Shown in pieces: positions 50,869-59,327 of a DNA stretch of 64,000 nt (position 1 is its first letter; every line of letters begins with the position of its first letter). The stretch comes from Candidatus Poribacteria bacterium. GTDB lineage: Bacteria > Poribacteria > WGA-4E > WGA-3G. Made by a program: the position numbers and the translations under genes. The stretch lies in the NCBI GenBank assembly GCA_022821965.1, contig JAJECN010000049.1, positions 1-64,000 on the forward strand, read 5' to 3'. The notes under the pieces are model-generated. The model searched no databases. It saw only the letters and a list, made by a program, of their open reading frames with translations, and was not told where the DNA came from.

Positions 50869-51993
50869 ATGGATGCAAAAGAATTGACCAAAACCCTCAT
50901 CGGGTATAATACAGTAAGTCCCCTCAGCAACGTTGAAGTTATGGATTTTCTGACGGGAACGTTGGAATCCATCGGTTGTGAGGTAGAGCGGGTTGAATAC
51001 AAGGATCCAGCGGGTGTACTGAAAGTGAATCTGATCGGTCGTAAAGGACCGGAGAACGGTGAACGCGGACTTGCACTACTTGGGCATATAGACACTGTCC
51101 CTGCTATCGGTTGGTCGATGGATCCGTTTGAGGCGCGGATTGCTGATGACAGAATGTACGGCAGAGGCAGTTGCGATATGAAAGGCAGCGTCGCTTGTAT
51201 GATTGAGGTCGCGGCGCACTACGCTGACTCTGACTTGTCGGCACCCCTGTACGTCGTCATCACTGCTGATGAAGAGGTGGGCTACCTCGGGGCAACAGCG
51301 GTTGCCGAAAAGTCGCAGATGTTCAAAAAGCACGGCTTTCCGAAGTATGGGGTCGTCGGTGAACCGACAGAACTCCATGCGGTATATGCCCACAAAGGAA
51401 CTGTCCGCTTTACTGCCACAGCCCACGGGCGTGCAGCACACAGCAGTACAGGCGAAGGTGACAACGCGAATCTAAAGTTAATTCCATTTCTTGCAGAAAT
51501 GCGGGATATTTATCAAGAGTTGACAACCGATACCCAGTATTTCAACGATGAATTCACACCGGCTTTTACGGATTGGAATATCACTATCAGTGATGGCGAG
51601 TGTCCAGGGAATATTACTTCGCCGTTAAGCGTGTGTTGTATCAATTACCGTCCAATGCCGGGGGACAATTCGCAGGAATGGATAGACCGCGCGCGTGACT
51701 CGGCTGAAAAGCATGGGTTAATATTCGATTTGTATATTGATGCGCCTCCGGTACGCACGCCACCCGATGCGGAGATTATCCAAGCAGCACTTGAAATAAC
51801 CGGCGAAACTGAACCCCAAACCGTCGCCTATGGTACCGATGCTGCCGTCTTCGCACAGCACATGGAGACCGTCGTTATCGGACCTGGCAGTATTCTACAG
51901 GCGCATACAGTGGATGAGTGGATGGCGTTGGACCAATTCCCACAAGGCGTTTCAATCTTTAGTCAATTTGTGAAGCGGTTTTGTGTGGCTTAG
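50869..51993 (+). CDS. M20-family metallopeptidase (ArgE/DapE/acetylornithine deacetylase-like)
   Basis: 374 residues. Zinc ligands: LLGHIDTVPAIGWS (His and Asp), GRGSCDMKG (bridging Asp), TADEEVGYLGA (catalytic Glu and ligand Glu), GEPTEL (Asp-position variant) and GPGSILQAHTVDEW (His). A dimerisation domain lies between (AHGRAAHSSTGEGDNAN). It hydrolyses N-acyl amino acids or small peptides, but the substrate is not readable. No Shine-Dalgarno; the promoter position suggests leaderless translation. Its 3' end overlaps moaE on the other strand by 35 bases. Confidence 0.87.
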   Translation: MDAKELTKTLIGYNTVSPLSNVEVMDFLTGTLESIGCEVERVEYKDPAGVLKVNLIGRKGPENGERGLALLGHIDTVPAIGWSMDPFEARIADDRMYGRGSCDMKGSVACMIEVAAHYADSDLSAPLYVVITADEEVGYLGATAVAEKSQMFKKHGFPKYGVVGEPTELHAVYAHKGTVRFTATAHGRAAHSSTGEGDNANLKLIPFLAEMRDIYQELTTDTQYFNDEFTPAFTDWNITISDGECPGNITSPLSVCCINYRPMPGDNSQEWIDRARDSAEKHGLIFDLYIDAPPVRTPPDAEIIQAALEITGETEPQTVAYGTDAAVFAQHMETVVIGPGSILQAHTVDEWMALDQFPQGVSIFSQFVKRFCVA

Positions 51994-52420
51994 GTGCATC
52001 GAAAAAAACAGCATCGGGTTTTACCCATTCCGCTTCGCCGTCTGCCCATACTTCACGCTTCCAGATAGGCACGATCTGTTTGAGGCGATCCATGGCGTAT
52101 CGACACGCTTCAAATCCGTCTTTGCGGTGCGGTGAAGCGACTGCGACTGCGACGCTTACCTCACCAATTTCTAATTTTCCGACACGGTGAACCATTGCGA
52201 CGCGGTCAATGCCCCACTGGTCTGAGATCTCTTGCGCGATCTCCGCCATCTTTTTCTCTGCCATCGGTGGGTATGCCTCGTATTCAAGGCATTTTACCGG
52301 TCTGCCATCAGTGTTGTTCCGAACCGTGCCGAGGAATAACACTACCGCACCAGCATCCGGTCCCTCGACCGCTTCACGTACTTCCTCGCCTGTAATGGTT
52401 TCGGTGATTATCTTAAACAT
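51959..52420 (-). CDS. moaE: Molybdopterin synthase catalytic subunit
   Basis: ATG 52420 (GTG 52423 also possible), with GGAGG just upstream inside moaD; about 153 residues. AGAVVLFLGTVRNNTDGRPV, LEYEAYPPMAEKKM, VAMVHRVGKLEIGEVSVAVAVASPHRKDGFEACRYAMDRLKQIVPIWKRE with the catalytic Lys in IWKRE. With MoaD it inserts the dithiolene sulfurs into molybdopterin. It is convergent with the M20 gene (35-bp overlap). Confidence 0.94.
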   Translation of the reverse strand: MFKIITETITGEEVREAVEGPDAGAVVLFLGTVRNNTDGRPVKCLEYEAYPPMAEKKMAEIAQEISDQWGIDRVAMVHRVGKLEIGEVSVAVAVASPHRKDGFEACRYAMDRLKQIVPIWKREVWADGEAEWVKPDAVFFDAPKPHKTASQID

Positions 52421-52667
52421 CACAGCCTCCCGTTACAGGCGGAATTAGGGCGACCTCGTCTCCCTCCGTGAGTTCGGTGTTTTCCGTGGCGTATTCCCAA
52501 TTGACAGACATTTGCATCACTTCATAAAACTCGGCGATTTCGGGCCATTCTTCCTCAAGGCGTTTTAATATCGTTCTTACGGTGGCACCGTCCGGAAGTT
52601 CCATCTCTTCTTCGGATCTATCTAACATTTCGTGGCATACGGCAAAGTATTTAACTGTGACGTTCAT
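52413..52667 (-). CDS. moaD: Molybdopterin synthase sulfur carrier subunit with three extra residues after Gly-Gly
   Basis: 84 residues with the beta-grasp fold: NVTVKYFAVCHEMLDRSEEEM, TVRTILKRLEEEWPEI, ELTEGDEVALIPPVTGG. MoaD is normally activated on a C-terminal Gly-Gly, but here the frame continues C-D-V before TAA. The DNA reads GGAGGC TGTGATG where GGAGGC TGATG would give a Gly-Gly stop overlapping the moaE start; the difference is one TG dinucleotide. Either the tail is trimmed by a protease, the subunit is inactive, or this is a sequence error. It overlaps moaE by eight bases. Confidence 0.88.
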   Translation of the reverse strand: MNVTVKYFAVCHEMLDRSEEEMELPDGATVRTILKRLEEEWPEIAEFYEVMQMSVNWEYATENTELTEGDEVALIPPVTGGCDV

Positions 52668-52814
52668 AACGATTCCTTTTCAACAGAGTTTTGGAGATTA
52701 ACAACATATCAATTACGTTAGAAGTATAACACAAAGTCGGTTATGAAACAACCGCTTATTATAATTGTGATTGAAAGACGCATCCGTTTTTCTCTGGGAT
52801 ACATTAAAATTGTG

Positions 52815-52843
52815 TTGATTTTTATCAGGCATTCAGGTATAAT
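52815..52843 (+). promoter_or_regulatory. Sigma70-like promoter for the lipoprotein gene
   Basis: TTGATT (52815-52820), 17 bases, TATAAT (52838-52843). The leader is about 58 bases and contains AGGAGG before ATG 52908. Confidence 0.7.
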
Positions 52844-52907
52844 AGAAACACTTGGGGTGAATCCGAATTCACCGGTTTGTGTTTGGACGTAACGCAGGAG
52901 GTAAACT

Positions 52908-53525
52908 ATGAAACCGAAAGCGATTTATTATTTCATTCTCGTTCTGCTTGCTGCTGGATTGATGGCTTGCGGCGGCGACACTGATGATACAGAAGCACCC
53001 GATGAGCAGACCCAGTCAACAGCGACAACACCCTCCGAAGCAACGCAGCCAGAGGTCGCCGCTGGAAGGGATATTGACTTTGCCGCTGAGGAGCAAGCGA
53101 TTCGCGATCTTTATGCGGTGTACGCTACTGCCCACGGCGACAAAGATACTGACACACTTGCAGAGGTTTGGCTCAGAAGTGAGGAGAGGGACGTTCTTAC
53201 CGCTTGGACTTTCTGGGCAGGTGCCTTTGAGAGGAATGTAGGATGGAAAGAAGTAACGAAGGCGTGGGATGGAATCTTCCGACTGCGCGGTGGGAAGATG
53301 GTGGTTGATATCACCTACATTGCTATTGATAGCAAAGGCAAAAAAGCCGTTTTGCGGGGGGCGTATAATTGGGGTAATCAGAAAGGCGATTTGATTTCCG
53401 CACTGAACAATGATGGCAAGGGTTGGAAGATCCGTTCGATTGATTATACTGATGGAAGGTTTGGAAAACAGGTGAAATACCTGATTGAGCCTGCCCATAC
53501 CTTTGGAGAAATTCCCGAAGAATAA
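52908..53525 (+). CDS. Lipoprotein with SnoaL/NTF2-like domain
   Basis: 205 residues, AGGAGG nine bases before the ATG. Lipoprotein signal with lipobox L-M-A-C (residues about 18-21, GLMACGGDTDD), an acidic/Thr-rich linker (about 22-50), then a NTF2-like fold: EEQAIRDLYAVYATAHGDKDTDTLAEVWL, VGWKEVTKAWDGIF, KGKKAVLRGAYNW and DGKGWKIRSIDYT. NTF2-like domains bind small ligands or act as enzymes; the function here is unknown. It is predicted to be LspA-processed and anchored in the outer or inner membrane. Confidence 0.82.
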   Translation: MKPKAIYYFILVLLAAGLMACGGDTDDTEAPDEQTQSTATTPSEATQPEVAAGRDIDFAAEEQAIRDLYAVYATAHGDKDTDTLAEVWLRSEERDVLTAWTFWAGAFERNVGWKEVTKAWDGIFRLRGGKMVVDITYIAIDSKGKKAVLRGAYNWGNQKGDLISALNNDGKGWKIRSIDYTDGRFGKQVKYLIEPAHTFGEIPEE

Positions 53526-53530
53526 ATTTG

Positions 53531-53591
53531 ACAGCAAGTTTTCGCTTGCAAGCAGCGCACAATTAACAGCAAGTTTTCGCTTGCAAGCAGC
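53531..53591 (+). repeat. 26-bp direct repeat just before folB
   Basis: ACAGCAAGTTTTCGCTTGCAAGCAGC-type unit occurs at 53531-53556 and 53566-53591 (35-bp period). Each copy contains the palindrome GCTTGCAAGC and a GCAAG/CTTGC stem. It fills the gap between the lipoprotein stop and the folB start, which lacks its own Shine-Dalgarno. Confidence 0.7.
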
Positions 53592-53598
53592 ACGAAAA

Positions 53599-53955
53599 AT
53601 GGACAAACTCATCCTCAAAGGCATTCGATTCCACGGCTACCACGGCGTTCCCGAAGCGGAGCGTCAAGTTGGTGGTCCTTATGAAATTGATGCGATCTTA
53701 GGATGTGCTCTTGCGAACCCCGGCAGTACAGACGCACTCGCTGACACAATCGATTACGCCGAAGTCGTCGCGCGTATCGTTGAGATCGGTACACAGCAAT
53801 CCTTCCAACTGATTGAGGCACTTGCTGAAAAAATAGCCGCAGTGATTTTGGAACAATTCGCTGTGGATGAGGTGCGTCTCACTGTCAAAAAACTAAATCC
53901 CCCCATAGAACAACCGATTGACTATTTTGCCGTTGAGATTTTTCGTAATGCATAG
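53599..53955 (+). CDS. folB: Dihydroneopterin aldolase
   Basis: ATG 53599, 118 residues. Starts MDKLILKGIRFHGYHGVPEAE (family motif with catalytic Glu), then VGGPYEIDAILGC, DTIDYAEVVARIVEIGTQQSFQLIEALAEKIAAVIL with Lys in the active site, and EVRLTVKKLNPPI. It cleaves dihydroneopterin to 6-hydroxymethyl-dihydropterin in folate synthesis. The ATG 53485 extension would run back through the preceding gene and is rejected. It overlaps the next gene by eight bases. Confidence 0.93.
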   Translation: MDKLILKGIRFHGYHGVPEAERQVGGPYEIDAILGCALANPGSTDALADTIDYAEVVARIVEIGTQQSFQLIEALAEKIAAVILEQFAVDEVRLTVKKLNPPIEQPIDYFAVEIFRNA

Positions 53956-55147
53956 ATTTTGTGTCGCTATCTGTTTCCTGTTAGTGTTAATAACAACCAC
54001 TGTTGTACAAGCCGGTGGTGAGAAAAAAACACTGTTTCCGGATTTGGCACAAGGTCTCCATCTCTATCGTTACGATTGGGATGTCGAGACGTGTGTGCTT
54101 TACGTTGTAGAGATGTCTCGTCATGAAGCGTCGCTGCATTTTGAAGTAATGCTCGCAAACGCGCAAGTGCTCGGTAAAGAGACCGTTCGTTCAATGGCAA
54201 ACCGTCGCACACAACGCGGAGACCGGCGTGTTCTCGTCGCAGTCAATGGTGGCTTCGGGGTTCTCGGTGACATGCGGGGTTACGGTGGTGTGTTAGAAAA
54301 CTTGCATATCCAAGACGGAGAACTGATCACACAGCCAACCGATACCGAGGCGTGCTTCGGCGTAACCGAATCAGGTGAGTTCTTAAGTACCCCGGTTCAA
54401 ATGAAAGCCAACCTACAAATAGGCACGCACACGCTCCCTCTCGGATGCATCAACCAACGACGACTTGATGGGTGTCAGGTGACGCTTTACACCCCACGAC
54501 TCGGTGAATCAACGCGCACCAACCGCCGCCGAGGCAGCGAGGTAATACTCAGCGGGCTTCCACTCCCTTTAACCCCAGATTATACACATGCCTACCGTGT
54601 AGAGAAAGTCTCACGCGATGGAAATAGCACGATTCCACAGGATGGGGCAGTCCTCTGGATTAACACACGCTTAAAGAATCCAAGTGTTTCTCAATTCAAT
54701 ACTGGGGCAGATGGTACGCTTACCCTCACCCTCTCACCCCCTGAGTGGAATCAAGTCCGACATGCTATTGGCGGACGGCTTCGGCTCCTCAAGGACGGGA
54801 AAATAAATGAAACAATTGCTGAGATGCACCACGCTGAAAAACGACATACACCCGGCAAACGCGCATCAGTGCTGAATCTCAGCCATGAGCCACGCACCGC
54901 ACTTGGCTATAATGCGGATAAACTCTTTTTAGTCGTCGCTGATGGACGGCAACCGAAATATAGCACAGGTTTGACACTTTACGAACTCGCCAGCATACTC
55001 ATTGAACTCGGTGCAACGGAAGCCATTAATCTCGATGGTGGCTCCTCCAGCACCTTTGTTGTTGACGGTGAAGTTATCAATAAACCTTCTGGACAGCAGG
55101 AGCGGGATGTTTTGAACGCTGTTTTTATCACAGCAGATGTCCAGTAG
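53948..55147 (+). CDS. Exported phosphodiester glycosidase-family (NAGPA-like) protein
   Basis: ATG 53948 gives a signal peptide (MHRFCVAICFLLVLITTTVVQA). About 399 residues. Conserved NAGPA-domain elements: RVLVAVNGGFGVLGDMRGYGG near residue 100, CFGVTESGEF, and the C-terminal block LYELASILIELGATEAINLDGGSSSTFVVDGEV...RDVLNAVFI. Homologues cleave N-acetylglucosamine-phosphodiester links or related cell-wall/exopolysaccharide phosphodiesters. It is coupled to folB and to the next exported protein. Confidence 0.88.
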   Translation: MHRFCVAICFLLVLITTTVVQAGGEKKTLFPDLAQGLHLYRYDWDVETCVLYVVEMSRHEASLHFEVMLANAQVLGKETVRSMANRRTQRGDRRVLVAVNGGFGVLGDMRGYGGVLENLHIQDGELITQPTDTEACFGVTESGEFLSTPVQMKANLQIGTHTLPLGCINQRRLDGCQVTLYTPRLGESTRTNRRRGSEVILSGLPLPLTPDYTHAYRVEKVSRDGNSTIPQDGAVLWINTRLKNPSVSQFNTGADGTLTLTLSPPEWNQVRHAIGGRLRLLKDGKINETIAEMHHAEKRHTPGKRASVLNLSHEPRTALGYNADKLFLVVADGRQPKYSTGLTLYELASILIELGATEAINLDGGSSSTFVVDGEVINKPSGQQERDVLNAVFITADVQ

Positions 55148-55175
55148 ATGCAACGGACAACCTCGGAGGCGTATC

Positions 55176-56225
55176 TTGAAAATAGCGAATAGGTTTCTAA
55201 TATTACTATCACTGCTCTTTTGCCCTATCTTAGTTGCCAATGCAGCGGATACTCCTAAACTGTTGGCGGCAGTCCCACTTTCCCAAACAGCGATTCAGTT
55301 ACGATTTGACGGGCAATTACAAGCAGAGGTCGCGGAAGACCTTGATAATTACCTAATTGCACCGGATGTCCAACTTGAATACGCGCTCCTCGATCAGCGA
55401 CTGAACCGCGTCCTGCTGCTCACGACCCCTTTAGAGGTGGGGAAAACCTATCGTCTTACGCTTCCAAATTCACAAACAGGCATCACGGTAACACTCTCAC
55501 CCGTAAACGAAATAACCTTTGGCACTGGTGACTCCGTTACATTCTCTGGCGGTTTGCAGGACACGACGCTTGTCGTCAATAAAGATCGAAAGACTCGCAA
55601 CGACAATGCCGGTGCGGAGCCAAACCTCTTCTGTAATCCGACAGGGAGTGTCTTTTTCGTCGCTTTTGATCTGTTTGATGCCTTTGAAGATATGGGGATT
55701 CGGGAGCCGACACAGGTCTTGGACGCGACGATAAGCCTGCATGTTCAGCAATCTGATACAGATGCTACGCAGACTGTGCTCTTCCGTCGTGTGCTGCTTC
55801 CGTGGAAAGAGGGCAGAGGGACATCGACACGCGCTGAAGACAACGAACTTACCTACAATAGTGCCTTGCATCGCAACCTGCCGTGGAATAAGTCCCCCGC
55901 ACAAGCGATGTTGGCAGGCATTGATGGCGACAATGAAAGCGATTACAACGGTTCGGAGGATGTCGCACATCGGATTGATGGAACGTGCGAAATTCAGGAA
56001 GCAGGGAAACGTTATACGTTTAAAAGTGAACTACTCACGGATGCGGTCCGCTTTTGGGTGGCGAACCCTGATTATAACTATGGGTATCTCTTCGCCTTGC
56101 GCGATGGCACCGCGCCAGTCGTTTTTTCTTCAAAAGAGGAAACTGATGAAAACCTGCGTCCGATGTTAACAATTCGCTACCAGACGGTAGATCGAAAAGG
56201 GAAAATACTAAAAGGTAACCAATAG
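55176..56225 (+). CDS. Exported protein with Ig-like segment and DNRLRE-like domain
   Basis: TTG 55176, six bases after CGGAGG, is preferred over ATG 55137 (which would add a basic stretch before the signal peptide). 349 residues. Signal peptide (ANRFLILLSLLFCPILVANA), an Ig-like fold typical of SbsA/Big_5 domains (AVPLSQTAIQLRFDGQLQAE...LEVGKTYRLTL), then a DNRLRE-type jelly-roll (SGGLQDTTLVVNKDRKTRND; VATQTVLFRRVLLPWKEGRG-like region; TDAVRFWVANPDYNYGYLF; NLRPMLTIRYQT). It is likely a surface or extracellular structural protein. Only 10 bases separate it from zorA. Confidence 0.75.
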   Translation: MKIANRFLILLSLLFCPILVANAADTPKLLAAVPLSQTAIQLRFDGQLQAEVAEDLDNYLIAPDVQLEYALLDQRLNRVLLLTTPLEVGKTYRLTLPNSQTGITVTLSPVNEITFGTGDSVTFSGGLQDTTLVVNKDRKTRNDNAGAEPNLFCNPTGSVFFVAFDLFDAFEDMGIREPTQVLDATISLHVQQSDTDATQTVLFRRVLLPWKEGRGTSTRAEDNELTYNSALHRNLPWNKSPAQAMLAGIDGDNESDYNGSEDVAHRIDGTCEIQEAGKRYTFKSELLTDAVRFWVANPDYNYGYLFALRDGTAPVVFSSKEETDENLRPMLTIRYQTVDRKGKILKGNQ

Positions 56226-56235
56226 AGAAAACTAT

Positions 56236-58572
56236 ATGAACGAATTTTTTGTACTACTATTTCCATGGCAGGAAACCCCCAACGATCAAATTTCAGACAT
56301 TTTTGTTTACGGTATACTTTTAGCCTTTATTATTCTATTGGCTATTTTCCTTTTGAAAACTATCCGTCGCGCCCGCTTAATTAGCAGTTTGGCTAATCAA
56401 GTAAATCAACATGGAGCACCTGCTAGACCGGAGGTTCTCCCTAAATTAAAAGAAGCGTTTGATCGTAATATCGAATTCGCTGAGGCGTGGCAGGAGTTTG
56501 AAAACTCACTTATTACACGCCAACGCCAACTACACGGAACACAAGAGGATATTGTATACAAAACGGACGAAGCATCACTTTTCTTTAGTGAAGACCGCTT
56601 GTTGGAACAGCATCTCAACCTCCGATTTTGGAATAGTGTTCCTGCTTTGTTGGTTGGTGTTGGAATTCTTGGTACTTTTGTCGGGTTGGTGTGGGGATTG
56701 ATACCCTTTTCTGGTATTGATTTCGCCCAGACATCTAAAATTCAGGAAGCAATTAAAAATCTCCTGTCAGGTGTGTCAACTGCGTTCGTTACCTCTGTTT
56801 GGGGAATGCTGACTTCACTTTTGTTCAATGGATTGGAAAAGTGGCGCGTTGGTAGTATGAGTGGCACACTTGCGGATCTGCAACAGGCACTTGATCAGTT
56901 ATTCACACTGACAACACAAGAAGAGATCTCATTTCGACAGGAGGATGAGCTTGCACAACAGACACAAGCACTCAAATCATTTTCGACAGACTTAGCGGAT
57001 AGAATTAAGATTGCGATGGATAATATTATGTCCGAAAGATTGGATAATTTGGATCAAGGTCTAACGCAATTACACGACCAGAGTGCTCGCAGCAGTCAGG
57101 AAATCGTCCAAGAACTTCACAACGTTCCTGAAGCACTCGGCGATGCTATCGCCAAACAATTAGAGCCGACCTTCAATGATCTGAATACAGCTGTTGAGGA
57201 GTTACGGAGAGAAAAAGAAGAATCTTCCACCGATGCTATCCAACAGTTGGTTGAAGAATTCCAAAAATCCCTTTCAGGATCAACAACAACACAAATGGAA
57301 ACCCTTGCTGAAACTGTTGGTAAAGCAAGCGAAAGTTTAATAACACTGCCTGAACAGTTGGCTAGTATGATGGTAGGTGTGCAGGAACAGGTTAACCAGA
57401 CCCATGGATTGCTATCGAAAACGTCTCAAAGCCAAGCAGAACAGATGAAAAACATGATGGAGGGAATGTTAAGTGCATTTCAAGAAGCAATTGATACACA
57501 TCAGGCAGGTTTGTCTAAGACAACTGATAGCGTAAACGAGGAAATGAAGCAAATCGCTAATGACATAAGAAATCTATTGGAATCGGCGGCAAATCGCACC
57601 GATGCACAGTTAGCGAAACGAATGGCGGATATAGAGACGACTTCTGCCCAAAGTCTTCAAGCGATGCAGACGATGATTACCGAGCTGCAACAGGCACTCA
57701 CTCAGAGTACTGCACAAACCACAGAAGAATCAAGTGTCATGATAACTCGGATGCGAGAACTTTTAGAATCATCGGCAAATCGTACTAATGAGCAGTTAGC
57801 ACAACGAATGGTAGATATGAAGAATGTTTCTGCCCAAAGTATCCAGATGCTTCAAACTACGATTGAAGAACTACAAGCATCGATGACTTCTACTGCTTCA
57901 CAAGTTACAAACAATTCAGAGGCTGTGACAAATCGGATGAATCAACTTGTAGATCAGAGCGCCTCCCATCTTGAAAGTATTTTCCAAACCGGGCAGGTGA
58001 GTGTTGGTGAACTCTTGAAGCAACAGTCAAATCAAATCAAGGAAGTCAACGCTCAGATGGACACCTCGCGGGAGACACTTGAAAAGGGTAGAGAGATGTT
58101 GAAGCAGATGGAGACAGGCGTAACAAGCGCATACGAATTGGTTGCAACGACTCGGACTTTATCAGATCAATTGGTAACAGCGGCAAACACACTTGAAGAT
58201 GGAGGTGAACGATTGATGGAAGCAAGCGATACTTTTAGTGAAGAAACCGCCGAATACCTCACGGCAAATCGTGAAACAATAAAACAGATTCAAAGCATAC
58301 ATCTTCAGTCGCTACAGTTGCTTAACGATTTTTCAAAACGCTTTGAAACGATTGATGCTGGTTTAAAGAGTATCTTTGAAGAAATTGAGGATGGCTTAAC
58401 AAACTACTCGACGAGTGCTAGCGATTCAATTAACACGTATCTCAATCAATTCTCAGAACAGTTAACTCAGGCATCAACTGCGCTTGCTGGTAGTGTTTCT
58501 GCACTTGATGATAGTGTTGAGGAATTGACAGATATGGCAGATGGGCTGACACGCCAGCGTGGAAATAGATAA
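56236..58572 (+). CDS. zorA: Zorya anti-phage system motor protein ZorA (MotA/TolQ/ExbB family)
   Basis: 778 residues with three membrane helices (about 21-42, 133-156, 178-198). The MotA/TolQ core FWNSVPALLVGVGILGTFVG and STAFVTSVWGMLTSLL is followed by a tail of about 570 residues, almost all coiled coil, ending EELTDMADGLTRQRGNR. The long tail behind a MotA core, with an OmpA-domain partner and zorC/zorD following, identifies ZorA. Known ZorA forms an ion-driven inner-membrane motor whose tail reaches into the cytoplasm to signal phage attack. A 62-residue unit containing LLES(A/S)ANRT(D/N)(A/E)QLA(K/Q)RM is repeated in tandem (about residues 445-565). The stop overlaps zorB by one base. 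Confidence 0.93.
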   Translation: MNEFFVLLFPWQETPNDQISDIFVYGILLAFIILLAIFLLKTIRRARLISSLANQVNQHGAPARPEVLPKLKEAFDRNIEFAEAWQEFENSLITRQRQLHGTQEDIVYKTDEASLFFSEDRLLEQHLNLRFWNSVPALLVGVGILGTFVGLVWGLIPFSGIDFAQTSKIQEAIKNLLSGVSTAFVTSVWGMLTSLLFNGLEKWRVGSMSGTLADLQQALDQLFTLTTQEEISFRQEDELAQQTQALKSFSTDLADRIKIAMDNIMSERLDNLDQGLTQLHDQSARSSQEIVQELHNVPEALGDAIAKQLEPTFNDLNTAVEELRREKEESSTDAIQQLVEEFQKSLSGSTTTQMETLAETVGKASESLITLPEQLASMMVGVQEQVNQTHGLLSKTSQSQAEQMKNMMEGMLSAFQEAIDTHQAGLSKTTDSVNEEMKQIANDIRNLLESAANRTDAQLAKRMADIETTSAQSLQAMQTMITELQQALTQSTAQTTEESSVMITRMRELLESSANRTNEQLAQRMVDMKNVSAQSIQMLQTTIEELQASMTSTASQVTNNSEAVTNRMNQLVDQSASHLESIFQTGQVSVGELLKQQSNQIKEVNAQMDTSRETLEKGREMLKQMETGVTSAYELVATTRTLSDQLVTAANTLEDGGERLMEASDTFSEETAEYLTANRETIKQIQSIHLQSLQLLNDFSKRFETIDAGLKSIFEEIEDGLTNYSTSASDSINTYLNQFSEQLTQASTALAGSVSALDDSVEELTDMADGLTRQRGNR

Positions 58573-59327
58573 TGCGAAGAACACCGTCTACATCCAAAAC
58601 CATCACAGATGAAAATCCTTTTAGTCTTTCGTTGGGTGACCTAATGGCAGGGCTATTGCTCATTTTTGTACTCGTGCTCTCTTTTGTCATGTTGGATTTG
58701 ATGGAGAAGGAGCAACGTGATGATGAAATTCAAAAAGTATTATTGAAAATTTTTACGGATTATGTAGAGTTACGTGGAAATTTGTACGTAGCTCTTGAAA
58801 GGGAATTTGAGGAAGACCTTGAGAAATGGAATGCTATCTTGGATCGTGAGACGCTTTCCGTTCGCTTCAGGGAGCCTACGGTGCTGTTTGCGCAAGGAGA
58901 AGACGAAGTTCAATTTGCCTTCAAGGAAATATTAGATGACTTTTTTCCGCGCTATATTCAAATTTTAAAACGCCCGGAATACATAGATGCCATCGCCGAA
59001 GTCCGGATTGAAGGTCACACATCAAGCGAATGGTCGGAAAATGTAAGTCCGGAAAAAGCATATATTCGCAACATGGAGTTATCACAGGACAGAACGAGAA
59101 GTGTCCTTGAATATGTCCTCCAGATACCCGAAATCCACAGAGATAGGGACTGGCTACAAGATCGCTTGACTGCTAACGGTTTATCCTCGAGCAAGTTGAT
59201 TACTTATCCAGATGGCACACAAAACAGAGGGGAATCAAGACGGGTAGAGTTTCGCGCACGGACAAACGCGGAAAAACAACTTGAAAAAATTAAAGAACTT
59301 GAGAACATTATTGGGGAAACACTATGA
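58572..59327 (+). CDS. zorB: Zorya system stator partner ZorB (OmpA/MotB domain)
   Basis: 251 residues. One membrane helix (about 23-42, GDLMAGLLLIFVLVLSFVML) with an Asp (D23) at the position of the ion-binding residue of MotB. Then a coiled linker and an OmpA-like peptidoglycan-binding domain (about 95-240) with VRIEGHTSSE and MELSQDRTRSVLEYVL. It anchors ZorA to the cell wall and completes the ion channel. Overlaps zorC by four bases (ATGA). Confidence 0.92.
   Translation: MRRTPSTSKTITDENPFSLSLGDLMAGLLLIFVLVLSFVMLDLMEKEQRDDEIQKVLLKIFTDYVELRGNLYVALEREFEEDLEKWNAILDRETLSVRFREPTVLFAQGEDEVQFAFKEILDDFFPRYIQILKRPEYIDAIAEVRIEGHTSSEWSENVSPEKAYIRNMELSQDRTRSVLEYVLQIPEIHRDRDWLQDRLTANGLSSSKLITYPDGTQNRGESRRVEFRARTNAEKQLEKIKELENIIGETL

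Noticed and set aside
56236-59327. Flagellar or Tol/Exb energy-transducing system
   Set aside because: The very long coiled-coil tail, the OmpA-domain partner and the following EH-signature and SNF2-Mrr genes fit Zorya, and no flagellar, tolA/tonB or exbD gene is nearby.
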